Below are positions 45,130 to 53,659 of a stretch of DNA of 64,000 nucleotides, in pieces. Every line of letters starts with the position of its first letter. The stretch's first letter is position 1. The notes under the pieces are model-generated. The model ran no database searches. It was not told the DNA's origin and was given only the letters and a program-made list of their open reading frames with translations. The DNA is taken from assembly GCF_009877435.1 (NCBI RefSeq), contig NZ_WXEX01000007.1, positions 143,616-207,615 of the forward strand, written 5' to 3'. A program made the translations under genes and the position numbers. This DNA is from Heliomicrobium gestii. GTDB taxonomy: Bacteria; Bacillota; Desulfitobacteriia; Heliobacteriales; Heliobacteriaceae.

Positions 45130-47214
45130 TTAGACGTCGACTCGAAACTGTTTCGCTTTTTCTTGCAGCGATTGTGACGACTGTCCGAGACGATCACAGC
45201 GTTCCGCCATCTCCTCTGCCGCAGCCGCTTGCTCCTCTGTGGAACCGGCCAGTTGTTGGGAGAGGGTTGAAAATTCGCTCGCAATCCCCTCGATCACGCC
45301 AATCGAGGTATTCATCGCATCGACGGAGCGCGAGATCATCTCAGTGGCGTCCTGCATCTGGCGAACGCTGTTCTCTGTGCGCCGCGTCGAACCCATGACC
45401 TGCTCCAATGCTTCCGCCCCGTAACGGATCAATCCCACCTGTTCCCCGATGGCGGTCACATTGGCGTTCATCATCCCCACCATTCCAGCCATCTCTTGCT
45501 GCACCTGGGAAACGAGACTCGTGATTTGGGAGGCCGCCTTGGCCGATTCCTCGGCGAGCTTTCGCACCTCATCAGCGACGATATGAAACCCTCGCCCGTG
45601 CTCACCTGCCCTCGCCGCCTCGATGGCCGCATTCAGGGCCAGCAGGTTGGTCTGTTCGGCAATCCCCGTAATCGATGTGATATTCTGGCCGATCTCTTCG
45701 GAAAGCCCGTGAAGCCGTCGAATAGCCGACGTGCTGGCATCGACAGATTGGCTGATCCGCTGGAGGTGTTGGGACGCCTCTTGGATCCGGTCATAACACT
45801 GCGTCGCCGCTACCGTCGACTCGTGAGCATCCTGCACCAAAAGACGTGATGCTGCCGTCCCCTCTGAGACATGGCCTTCGCTGGTTTTCACATGATCACG
45901 AAAACGGGTGATCTCTGTCGCTTGCTTCCCTGCGCCATCGGCCAGTTCACCGACCGCTTCCGCCAGTTGGGTGGCCGCTCTATCCACCAGGTTTGCTGAT
46001 TCGGTCAGGTGTTGGGCCGATTCGTCGAGTTCTTTCGACTCTGTTAGCACCTGACTGACAATGCTGCGTAAATTGGCCGTCATTGTCGCAAATGCATGGG
46101 CCAACTGACCGAATTCGTCGTCTGATAGCGCCTCACTTTTCGTCATTGACAAATCGCCCTGGGCCACCTGCTCCGCCTGATCACGGAGAAGCCGCAGGGG
46201 CCGGGCCACGCGGCGCTCGATGAGCCGATTCATCAGGAGCGCAAACAAGGCCACCGCCAACAGAAAAATCGACAAGCTCGTCCAAAGCAACCGCTGCGCC
46301 GGCGCCGCCACCTCCGCCACCGGAATGGCAGCGACCAGCTTCATCCCCGTTTCGCCAATCGGCGCATAGACGGCATACTGGGCCATACCGTTCATGGTGA
46401 CATGGGCCAGTCCGGCTTCCTTCGCTTCCACCACCTGTTTTCCGAATTGTTGGAGCTCTGTATCCCTTTCATCGACGATTTTTTCATTGAGATTCTTCTG
46501 TTCATCGGGATGAGCGAGATAAAAACCCTGCCGAGTCACCACAAAGGCGCGGCCTGCTTGACCGATCCGGATTTTACCTACTGCCTCGTGCAGTTCCTTC
46601 AAGCCGATGTCTACGGTGGAAACACCGATCTTCCTGGCGCCCCTATGGATAGGGTGACTGACGGTGAGCATGGGGATCTTGGTGACAATATCGACATAGG
46701 GCTCGCTCCAGACGGCTCCACCGGGGCTGTTGATGCCATTCTTATACCAGTCATACTGAAAATAATCATACTCGGGGGTGCTGTACTCCCAGGTTTGTTT
46801 GAACTCGGCGCCATCCTTATAGATGTACGGACCAAAATACTTGCCCTTCTCGGGGTAAACGCCCGGTTCGAGCCAGAAACCGGCGCCCACGCTCAGCGGC
46901 AGGCTGGTCAGGTGGGCACGGGTCATTGTCAACAATTCTTCGCTATGTTGCGGACCGATGACACCCACGTCGTTGGCGATTGTCTGACTTATGGCGCCGG
47001 TGACCAAAAGCTGAGACTCCAACCGCGCCGCCTCCATCTCCGCCTGTAGCCGCAATCGCGAAAGCGTCGATTCGTCTACATTCGTTTTGGTGAACAGAAA
47101 GCCAACGACCGTTTGCACCGCAAAAATAACCACGGTCAGCAACAAGGTGAATCCCACCAACAACGACTTGATGCTTTTCATCGCAGCCCGCCCTTTCCTC
47201 AATCTTTTGCCCAT
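45130..47214 (-). CDS. Methyl-accepting chemotaxis protein with Cache sensor
   Basis: About 694 residues. A membrane helix near 15-40 ([20 protein letters not shown]) is followed by a dCache-type outer domain (~40-300: [20 protein letters not shown], then ISTVDIGL-like strands and [20 protein letters not shown]), a second helix, HAMP (~331-384), and the cytoplasmic signalling domain with the hairpin tip [24 protein letters not shown]. It senses a small ligand outside the cell and controls CheA. The ATG at 47214 (GGAGAAG upstream) and the ATG at 47181 are both possible starts; the frame is open to 47247. Confidence 0.92.
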   Translation of the reverse strand: MGKRLRKGRAAMKSIKSLLVGFTLLLTVVIFAVQTVVGFLFTKTNVDESTLSRLRLQAEMEAARLESQLLVTGAISQTIANDVGVIGPQHSEELLTMTRAHLTSLPLSVGAGFWLEPGVYPEKGKYFGPYIYKDGAEFKQTWEYSTPEYDYFQYDWYKNGINSPGGAVWSEPYVDIVTKIPMLTVSHPIHRGARKIGVSTVDIGLKELHEAVGKIRIGQAGRAFVVTRQGFYLAHPDEQKNLNEKIVDERDTELQQFGKQVVEAKEAGLAHVTMNGMAQYAVYAPIGETGMKLVAAIPVAEVAAPAQRLLWTSLSIFLLAVALFALLMNRLIERRVARPLRLLRDQAEQVAQGDLSMTKSEALSDDEFGQLAHAFATMTANLRSIVSQVLTESKELDESAQHLTESANLVDRAATQLAEAVGELADGAGKQATEITRFRDHVKTSEGHVSEGTAASRLLVQDAHESTVAATQCYDRIQEASQHLQRISQSVDASTSAIRRLHGLSEEIGQNITSITGIAEQTNLLALNAAIEAARAGEHGRGFHIVADEVRKLAEESAKAASQITSLVSQVQQEMAGMVGMMNANVTAIGEQVGLIRYGAEALEQVMGSTRRTENSVRQMQDATEMISRSVDAMNTSIGVIEGIASEFSTLSQQLAGSTEEQAAAAEEMAERCDRLGQSSQSLQEKAKQFRVDV

Positions 47215-47424
47215 CCACACTTCTCCGATGACGACGAAGTCCACCATCAGCCAACATGAACAGCCCCACTCACCCGTGGCAATAGACTCACACTATATAT
47301 GTGAATGATATAATAAGTACGACAAACGGCAACGTTTTCCCTTTTTACCGTTCTTCCATTGTGGACGTATCGACATATCCGAGCAACCCCTGCCGATACT
47401 CCTCTTTAAAATTCCGTTTAACAA

Positions 47425-47472
47425 AGAAAAACCGCAATTCCTGTCGAAGCGGCTTCAGAAAGGAATTGCGGT
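47425..47472 (-). terminator. Terminator of the dehydratase-type gene
   Basis: ACCGCAATTCCT (47431-47442) pairs exactly with 47461-47472, with a short T-run (TTTTC) on the minus strand, 29 bases past the stop at 47501. Confidence 0.85.
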
Positions 47473-47500
47473 TTGATGTTTCTATGGTTTGGAGATGATC

Positions 47501-48670
47501 TTACACCCCGCCGAGCATCTCCAGGTAGGCCTGCACCCGTGTGCGGATCTGCTGGCTGTCGCCCTCGGAGTAATCGGTCTCAATGTGCAGCACCGGCATC
47601 TCCCGCTGTTCCCGAATGTAGTCGCGGAGCAGGCGGGCTTCCACGTTGTAGGTATGGCAGCCCTGCCAGGTGATGTCTACAATGCCGTCGGCCTTGTACT
47701 CGTCGATGAGACGGACGAGCAGTTCCAGGCGATCCCGATTGGGACTCATGCAGGAACAGGGGGTGGCCAAATACTTCTCGCCGATGGCTTCCAGCGGCGG
47801 CTTCGTCTCGTCGACGGTGACAAGGAACTGCTTCATGCCGGCGCAGTTCTCCAGGAAGACGACAGCGGCGCCCGACTCTTCGATGATGCGAATGACCTTC
47901 TCGGTGCCCACGCCGGTGGGGACGCCGGTGACGATGATGCGCTTGGCCCCCTTGGCGGCGGCGCCAACGCCCTGGGCGATCCGCTCATCCAGTTCTGCCA
48001 TCAGTTCCTCCACCCGTTCGGCGAAGGCGGCGCGATCGAAGGAGAAGTTTCGAGACCAGAGCACCTTCAGCAGATCCTGGCCGGACATGGGCGCCGGGTC
48101 ATGCTTGAGGTAGCCGGCAAGACGCTGCATGAGGCGGCGCTCGGCATTCAGTTCCCCGATGGCGGTGGTCAAAGCTTCATCGGTGATGGTGACTTGGAAG
48201 AATTCCTCGATGGCGCCTTTGGCCCGCTTCATCTCAGCCATCCAGTAAGCGCGGTCAGCCTCGCTTTTGCTTCCCGCCGGCAGGCTCATCACATGCATGG
48301 GCTTGAACTGGCCCATCAGTTCAAACATCTTCTTCTTCCCGTCACAGGTCGTCTCGCCCATGACCAGATCGGAATGGAGGAAAAAGGGGCACTTGTCGGT
48401 GATGGCAAAGCCGTAAGAGGACTTGATCAGGGGACAAAAGTTGCGGGGCAGCACCTTTTCGCCGTCGGCGATGGGCTCTTCCTTCGTGGCGCAGAGGGCC
48501 ACCGGAACGGCCCCAGCCGCCATGGCCAATTCCTGGGGCGCAAAGACGCAGTAGTGGCCCATCACCTTTTTGCCTTTTTTCTTTTCTTCCACGATGGAAC
48601 CGGCCGCCTTGGGAATGGCCACATCAAAAAAGGACATGGCGTAGGGGCGTTCTTCAGCGATAACCGTCAT
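47501..48670 (-). CDS. 2-hydroxyacyl-CoA dehydratase-like double-cubane protein (HgdB/BcrC family)
   Basis: 389 residues. It resembles the D-component family of 2-hydroxyglutaryl-CoA dehydratase and benzoyl-CoA reductase. Seen are GHYCVFAPQELAMAAGAVPVALC, LPRNFCPLIKSSYGF, DLVMGETTCDGKKKMFELM and, near the C-terminus, TPCSCMSPNRDRLELL and ITWQGCHTYNVEARLLRDYI. The conserved Cys set should hold an Fe-S (double-cubane) cluster. As only one such subunit is encoded beside its activator, it may be a stand-alone reductase of the DCCP type rather than a two-subunit dehydratase. ATG at 48670 with AAAAGGAGAAAGG upstream; substrate unknown. Confidence 0.88.
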   Translation of the reverse strand: MTVIAEERPYAMSFFDVAIPKAAGSIVEEKKKGKKVMGHYCVFAPQELAMAAGAVPVALCATKEEPIADGEKVLPRNFCPLIKSSYGFAITDKCPFFLHSDLVMGETTCDGKKKMFELMGQFKPMHVMSLPAGSKSEADRAYWMAEMKRAKGAIEEFFQVTITDEALTTAIGELNAERRLMQRLAGYLKHDPAPMSGQDLLKVLWSRNFSFDRAAFAERVEELMAELDERIAQGVGAAAKGAKRIIVTGVPTGVGTEKVIRIIEESGAAVVFLENCAGMKQFLVTVDETKPPLEAIGEKYLATPCSCMSPNRDRLELLVRLIDEYKADGIVDITWQGCHTYNVEARLLRDYIREQREMPVLHIETDYSEGDSQQIRTRVQAYLEMLGGV

Positions 48671-48780
48671 CTGAACCTTTCTCCTTTTCACATGGTATTT
48701 TCATGTTTATCGCGCATCGATCTGCGCCTTCCCTGCGCACTTTTTCGCAGCGTTCTGCGCCTTTCTTCCCTTCGCTTTTT

Positions 48781-49644
48781 TCAGCCCGCCGCCTTTTCCC
48801 GGGCAATCAAGACGGCCCCGATGGCGCCCGCAAAAGGAGACTGCTCGTTCACCTCAACAGGGCAGCCCAGTTCCTTTTCCAGCGCTGCGCCAACGCCGGC
48901 GTTGCGGGCCACGCCGCCTGTAAACAGGACCGGCCCCGACGCTCCGAGGCGGGCCACCATGGCGGCAACCCGACGAGCCACCGATTGATGCAGACCGGCA
49001 ATGATCGCCCGCCGGTCTACGCCCTGGTTGAGCAGGCCGATCACCTCCGACTCAGCGAAGACGGTGCACATGGCATTGATCGGATGGGGGTGAATCCCGG
49101 CCATCGGCAGCCCCTCACCGGGGACGAGCGCGCCCATTTCGGCCACTTCCATCCCCAGCGCGTGGGCCATAACGGCCAAAAAACGGCCTGTGCCGGCAGC
49201 GCATTTGTCATTCATGACAAAATCAAGGACGCGACCGGTAGCGCCTACCAAGATCCCCTTGGCGTCTTGCCCGCCGATATCGATGACCAACTGCGCGCCG
49301 GGACGAAGGTGCACCGCTCCCCGGGCATGGCAGGCGATTTCCGTGACTGCTGAATCGAGAAAAGGGAGATTGACGCGCCCATACCCGGTGCCACAGATAT
49401 GGGCCACATCCTCCCTCTTTCGTCCCCAGGCTGCCAAGGCCTCCTGAAGCAACTCCCGAGCCGTCTCGCCGGGGCTCCATCCGGAAGGCCGCTGCCAAAC
49501 ACTGCGGCGATTCCCATCGTCCAGGACTAACTTCACCGCCGTCGAACCGGCATCGATGCCGGCGACGATGGTCGCCCCGTCGGGGGCCTTTTGGTTCGGC
49601 GCCGGAGCACAGGCCGGCGTGGCGGCTGCGCCTTTGCTTTCCAA
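48781..49644 (-). CDS. ATP-dependent activase of the HgdC/BadF family
   Basis: About 287 residues with the ASKHA fold: AGIDAGSTAVKLVL (phosphate 1), VIDIGGQDAKGI (phosphate 2), FTGGVARNAGV (adenosine). The Fe-S ligands are in NDKCAAGTGRFL and INAMCTVFAESEVI, giving one [4Fe-4S] cluster per dimer. It drives ATP-dependent low-potential electrons into its partner, the HgdB-like protein 110 bases downstream in the same operon. The frame is open to 49710, but the ~22 first residues look non-native; a TTG at 49644 preceded by AAAGGTGG is my best start. Confidence 0.87.
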   Translation of the reverse strand: MESKGAAATPACAPAPNQKAPDGATIVAGIDAGSTAVKLVLDDGNRRSVWQRPSGWSPGETARELLQEALAAWGRKREDVAHICGTGYGRVNLPFLDSAVTEIACHARGAVHLRPGAQLVIDIGGQDAKGILVGATGRVLDFVMNDKCAAGTGRFLAVMAHALGMEVAEMGALVPGEGLPMAGIHPHPINAMCTVFAESEVIGLLNQGVDRRAIIAGLHQSVARRVAAMVARLGASGPVLFTGGVARNAGVGAALEKELGCPVEVNEQSPFAGAIGAVLIAREKAAG

Positions 49645-49883
49645 ACCCTCTAACCCACCTTTGCGCGCTGGAATCGAACGGTCTGTTCCGCGCGAGAAAT
49701 GTAAATGCATGTTTCAGGAACCCACCATTCATGAGATGGTTATCACGGGCTCGTTCCCTGCCATCGAAACATATTCGGCTTTCGATAGTGACTTTCCTTT
49801 GTATGAAAGTGACAAGGGCACGCTTCTAAAGGTGAAACGCGACGAATAGACATGACAACGGGCTTGGTCCCTAATATTTTCCT

Positions 49884-49915
49884 AAAAAAGTCTTGCCCAT
49901 CTGCAAGGCTTTTTT
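49884..49915. terminator. Strong bidirectional terminator upstream of the VanW-like gene
   Basis: AAAAAAGTCTTGC (49884-49896) pairs with GCAAGGCTTTTTT (49903-49915). No confident gene ends nearby on either strand, apart from a doubtful 46-codon frame at 49709-49849. Confidence 0.8.
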
Positions 49916-49933
49916 TATGGAGGTCGATTCGCC

Positions 49934-50800
49934 TTGAACCTGAACATGCGTCGCGCCGTCCTCTGTGCCGCCATGGCTACCTGCGCCCTCATCCTGCACG
50001 GAGTCGACTCAATTTCCCTGCCAGGAACGGAAGCCGATGTTCCCGCAGGCGCCGTCACCCAGACGCAACTGCCCCCGCCGATGCCGCCATCAGAGAAAAC
50101 GCCGAAGGCGGGCGCCATCACCTTCCTCGTCGGGAAGGAGAGCTTCACCTTTTCCCCCGGCGCCGGCGCCGATTACCTGTCACCAGGAGCTTGGTCGTAC
50201 CTCCCTACCCTGGATCCGGAAACGGCGAGGCAGGCAGCCCTCCTCTTTGCGAACGCGCTGCCCGACCACCTCCGGCTTCGGGAAGGCGGCCTTGAGGTGA
50301 TCGCGTCAGCCCTTCTGGCCGGGGAAAGGGCCACTGTGCCTGTTCCCTCCTGGGTCGTCGCCTCCGAGATCCTACTCCCGCTCACCCATGTGAGCCAAAA
50401 CGGAGGCCGCAACGCGTCGACCGCGCTGGATCATCTTGACGGCTATGTGCTTCAGGCGAATGAAACCTTCTCCTTCAACGACGCGGTCGGCCCCCGGACG
50501 GCGGACCGCGGGTTTATCACCGGCATGTCGCTGGTGGAGAATCGCTTTATCCAGGAACAGGGCGGGGGCATCTGTTTCGCCTCGACCATCATCCACCAGG
50601 CGGCGTCGCGAACCGATGTGGCGATCGTGGAACAGAACCACCACTCCCGTCCCGTCGCTTACGTCCCGCCCGGCGGAGACGCCACCGTCTACTATGGAGA
50701 ACTGGACTACCGTTTTCGCAATGGCAGCTCCATGATGGCCTTTGAAAAGCTGCAGCGGCCCAACGGGCTCGGCGTCCGCCTGTGGAGGGCTATGTATTGA
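49934..50800 (+). CDS. VanW-like exported protein
   Basis: 288 residues. A signal peptide or membrane anchor (MNLNMRRAVLCAAMATCALI) is followed by a Pro-rich linker, a variable part, and a VanW domain (~165-285) with LDGYVLQANETFSFNDAVGP, RGFITGMSLVENRF, EQGGGICFASTIIHQAA, EQNHHSRPVAYVPPG and TVYYGELDYRFRN. VanW proteins accompany some vancomycin-resistance clusters but are common in Clostridia; their role is unknown, probably in the cell wall. The TTG at 49934 follows GGAGGTC; ATG at 49946 is possible. Confidence 0.88.
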   Translation: MNLNMRRAVLCAAMATCALILHGVDSISLPGTEADVPAGAVTQTQLPPPMPPSEKTPKAGAITFLVGKESFTFSPGAGADYLSPGAWSYLPTLDPETARQAALLFANALPDHLRLREGGLEVIASALLAGERATVPVPSWVVASEILLPLTHVSQNGGRNASTALDHLDGYVLQANETFSFNDAVGPRTADRGFITGMSLVENRFIQEQGGGICFASTIIHQAASRTDVAIVEQNHHSRPVAYVPPGGDATVYYGELDYRFRNGSSMMAFEKLQRPNGLGVRLWRAMY

Positions 50801-50950
50801 CACAACAAAAAAGCCTCTCCTTGCAGCAGACGTACATAGACAAGCTCAAGGCATACTCCATGAATTTGGGATAATATGGTTTTGGGACTTGCCGCCTATC
50901 AGGAAATCATTTACATTTTTATTAGAATAACCGATAAGGAGTGTTGGGAA

Positions 50951-51118
50951 ATGGCCGTCCTATTGATGCTAAGCGGCGCAATCCTGATGGTGGCTGGCTT
51001 TTATGGCTTGCGTAAGAGTCAAGAGCAACCGGGTCAAGCCAGTCTCCCGTCTCTGACAGATCAGGAACGCCGGGAGCGGTTGCGGCCCTGCCTTACCAGT
51101 GATGGGCGACAACCTTGA
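50951..51118 (+). CDS. Small single-helix membrane protein
   Basis: 55 residues. ATG at 50951 with AAGGAGTG upstream. One membrane helix at the N-terminus (MAVLLMLSGAILMVAGFYGL) is followed by a hydrophilic, Arg/Glu/Gln-rich tail. A terminator follows. It is 150 bases after the VanW-like gene, with no obvious promoter, so it may share its transcript. Not recognised. Confidence 0.6.
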   Translation: MAVLLMLSGAILMVAGFYGLRKSQEQPGQASLPSLTDQERRERLRPCLTSDGRQP

Positions 51119-51126
51119 ACGAGACA

Positions 51127-51180
51127 AACCGCCCTCAGCAGATCGATTCAGCGATCCGCCAAGGGCGGCTTTGATTTTCC
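51127..51180 (+). terminator. Terminator after the small membrane protein gene
   Basis: ACCGCCCT (51128-51135) pairs with AGGGCGGCT (~51162-51170), followed by TTGATTTTCC. Confidence 0.65.
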
Positions 51181-51222
51181 TACTCTTTTTACGGGCTAAT
51201 GCTGCTGCAACCTTATTCTACC

Positions 51223-52257
51223 TCAATGGTACGCTGTGGGAATCACAAACTGTTGATTCTGCTGCAGATCCGCTATCGGTTCCATCACATGGCCCGAGGC
51301 CTCGGTTGCGGGGCGAAGTTTCGGAATCGACGGGTAAATGGTGAGGAACCCGGCGCCAGTGCGCGGATCGATGCCGAGCGCGTCGATATCAGCGGTGGTG
51401 CACTTGAGCATCTCCCATGCCGCCTGTTCGGTCATGCGCTTGCCCAACCGCCCCTTCCCCCGCTGGAGCAAGATGGCGGCAAAACCGCTCGCATGAGGAG
51501 AAGCCATCGAGGTTCCACTCAGAACCATGTACCGGCCGCCGGGAGCGCAGGAAAGAATGTCGACACCGGGCGCGCTGACATCAACCTGATCGTTTTCGTT
51601 GGAAAAGAAGGCGTCGGTGATGGATCCGTCATCTTCGATTTTGACGGCGCCAACGCCGACCACCTCGGGGTAATAACCGGGGTAAATCTTCGCCCCTGGA
51701 CCCATCTCGTCCCGTTCGTTGCCAACGGCGCAGATGACCAGCACCTGCTTGTTGACGGCATAGCGGACAGCTTCATGCAAAATGTCGGGGTTCGGAAGAT
51801 CCTCTTTTTGAAAACCCATGCTCAGATTGACGATCTCGCAACCGTCGTCAGCAGCGTCGCGCAGCGCCTGAGCGCAGGCCTCCACGGCGCCTCCGCCGTG
51901 CTGGTTCAACACCCGGTAATCGCGAAGCTTCGCTCCTGGGGCGACGCCCTTTAACTGTTTATTGGCGGCGATGGTGCCAGCCACATGGGTTCCATGATAA
52001 TGAAACTTATCCGGGCTCAAGCCATCGCGCACATAGTCGCGGCTGCCGATCACCTTGCCGGCCAGTTCGGGATGGCTCTGATCGATCCCCGTGTCAATGA
52101 CGCCGACGACCACATCGCGGCCATCGAGGCCGGCCTCCCAGAGCGATGGCGCCCCCATCAAGGCCATACCCAGGCCAAGGCGCTTTTTCGGATCCAACGC
52201 TGCCAGTGTGTTGACAACTTCGACCGGCAACAGGGCCGTCTTCATTTTCGACTCCAT
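51223..52257 (-). CDS. Subtilisin-family serine protease, probably intracellular
   Basis: 344 residues with the complete catalytic triad: Asp in VVGVIDTGIDQSHPEL, His in HYHGTHVAGTIAA and Ser in LSGTSMASPHASG, and the oxyanion Asn in CAVGNERDE. There is no signal peptide and only a ~45-residue N-terminal extension, as in the intracellular subtilisins (Isp) that are kept inactive by a short prosegment. The ATG follows GGGAGGATG. It is divergent from the gene at 52436. Confidence 0.92.
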   Translation of the reverse strand: MESKMKTALLPVEVVNTLAALDPKKRLGLGMALMGAPSLWEAGLDGRDVVVGVIDTGIDQSHPELAGKVIGSRDYVRDGLSPDKFHYHGTHVAGTIAANKQLKGVAPGAKLRDYRVLNQHGGGAVEACAQALRDAADDGCEIVNLSMGFQKEDLPNPDILHEAVRYAVNKQVLVICAVGNERDEMGPGAKIYPGYYPEVVGVGAVKIEDDGSITDAFFSNENDQVDVSAPGVDILSCAPGGRYMVLSGTSMASPHASGFAAILLQRGKGRLGKRMTEQAAWEMLKCTTADIDALGIDPRTGAGFLTIYPSIPKLRPATEASGHVMEPIADLQQNQQFVIPTAYH

Positions 52258-52435
52258 GGCTCATCCTCCCTTCTTACCTATAAGGGTGGCTAACAAGGGA
52301 GGATATCATTCTCAACACTACAGTCATGACCCTATTCGGATGAAATCGAACCCGCAACAAATGCCTGGGTTGAATTGAAAAAAAGTGTCATTTCCATTAT
52401 CGTGATAAGGAGAAAGCGACAAAGGAGATGGATCT

Positions 52436-53416
52436 ATGTCGACTATCCAGGCAGGTGTCCTCGACATCCTCGGCGTCCCGGGCATGGAACACACCTATGC
52501 CATTATTGATGACAACATCAATTTTCACGACTACTGGACCGTCAGCACCAAAGCGAAGGATTTTCCCAAGCCGCTTTATACGCCAGAACAGGTGGAACTG
52601 GGCGCTTCCCTGCCCTGTAACCTCTACATCGCCCGGGGGCTGGCCGAGTTCGGCGTCCCCTCTCGCCTCGACCGCACTGATTACAACCACGGTCCCCTGA
52701 GCGGCGGCTACATGGATCTGGGTGACTGCGCCGGGATCATTTACGCCTATATGGGCGTATGCCACCAGATGTGCAACGTGATCCTCTGCTCCGCCGGTGA
52801 CGGCGACATCGCTCACTCCCCGGTCAACTGGCCCAACAAGCTCAACGACAGCCGGTGGGTCTTCGGCTTCCGGGGAACGGTTCACCCCTATGATTACCAG
52901 TCCGGCGCCCAGACCTTTGAAAGGTATCTATCCAGCATGTATCAAGATTTGCTGGCCTTTTCCCAGATGGACAACCCGCCCACGAGCGACCAGATGCCGG
53001 GGCATTTTGACGAGCTCTATGCGGCGCTGCACAAAGACATCCGGTCACACCTGGGCGAGCAACCGGTGGCGCAGAACCGCGCCTCCCACCTGCGCCAACT
53101 CTTGTCGGCCTGTATGGGGCTGGAAAAAGACATCGAGTCATTCTTCCAGCACATCCTGGAAGGTGATCACGCCTTTACAACGACCAAGCACGAGTTGGAC
53201 AACCTGCTGTTGCGCGGACAAGTGGCCCCGCAGGAGTACGCCGAAAAGGTCAACATGGCCCACACAGGGCTGCTCGCCCACCTGGCCGATGTCTTCAGTG
53301 AAGAAGAGTTTCAACAGGTCTTTGATCGCGCGCCTTCGGATCCCACCAGCCCCCTGATCATGGCTGAATTGATGCCCGAGTCCTATGAAGGCGTAAAGAA
53401 AACGCTGGGCCTGTAA
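52436..53416 (+). CDS. Protein of unknown function, 326 residues
   Basis: ATG with AAAGGAGATG upstream. The protein is soluble, with no signal peptide. The N-terminal 160 residues are rich in aromatic and acidic residues and Cys (YNHGPLSGGYMDLGDCAGII, then YMGVCHQMCNVILCSAGDGD), and look like an alpha/beta domain. The C-terminal half (~165-320) is helical and His-rich (HFDELYAALHKDI; IESFFQHILEGDHAF). The spaced Cys and His residues may bind metal. I do not recognise a family. It lies between two well-terminated units and diverges from an intracellular subtilisin. Confidence 0.75.
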   Translation: MSTIQAGVLDILGVPGMEHTYAIIDDNINFHDYWTVSTKAKDFPKPLYTPEQVELGASLPCNLYIARGLAEFGVPSRLDRTDYNHGPLSGGYMDLGDCAGIIYAYMGVCHQMCNVILCSAGDGDIAHSPVNWPNKLNDSRWVFGFRGTVHPYDYQSGAQTFERYLSSMYQDLLAFSQMDNPPTSDQMPGHFDELYAALHKDIRSHLGEQPVAQNRASHLRQLLSACMGLEKDIESFFQHILEGDHAFTTTKHELDNLLLRGQVAPQEYAEKVNMAHTGLLAHLADVFSEEEFQQVFDRAPSDPTSPLIMAELMPESYEGVKKTLGL

Positions 53417-53510
53417 GGGGTGGTGGGCGATCGTCTCCTCCGTATTCAATGCCTCCGCATTATGTAGAGGGGTAAGTCGCACCGTCGTCAAGCCCAGCAT
53501 TCAAATTCGA

Positions 53511-53549
53511 AAACCGTTGGCGAAGGTTGCAGGCGCCAACGGTTTTCAT
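53511..53549 (+). terminator. Terminator of the 326-residue protein gene
   Basis: AAACCGTTGGCG (53511-53522) pairs with 53534-53545, followed by TCATTTGC. Confidence 0.75.
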
Positions 53550-53611
53550 TTGCAAAAAAGGGGGAGCGCACAACTACCGCTGTTGTCAACATCGGTAGTT
53601 GTGCGCTCCCC
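53550..53611 (-). terminator. Terminator of the transporter fusion gene
   Basis: A perfect 19-bp stem (53561-53579 with 53593-53611) with CCCCTTTTTT on the minus strand right after it. Confidence 0.9.
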
Positions 53612-53659
53612 TATCTCGCTATGTAATGATGAATTATGCGCCTGACGCATGGAACCGAT

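Noticed and set aside
49709..49849. 46-codon plus-strand frame (MFQEPTIHEM...) before the bidirectional terminator
   Set aside because: The composition looks protein-like and a terminator follows, but there is no ribosome binding site or promoter, so I did not list it as a gene.
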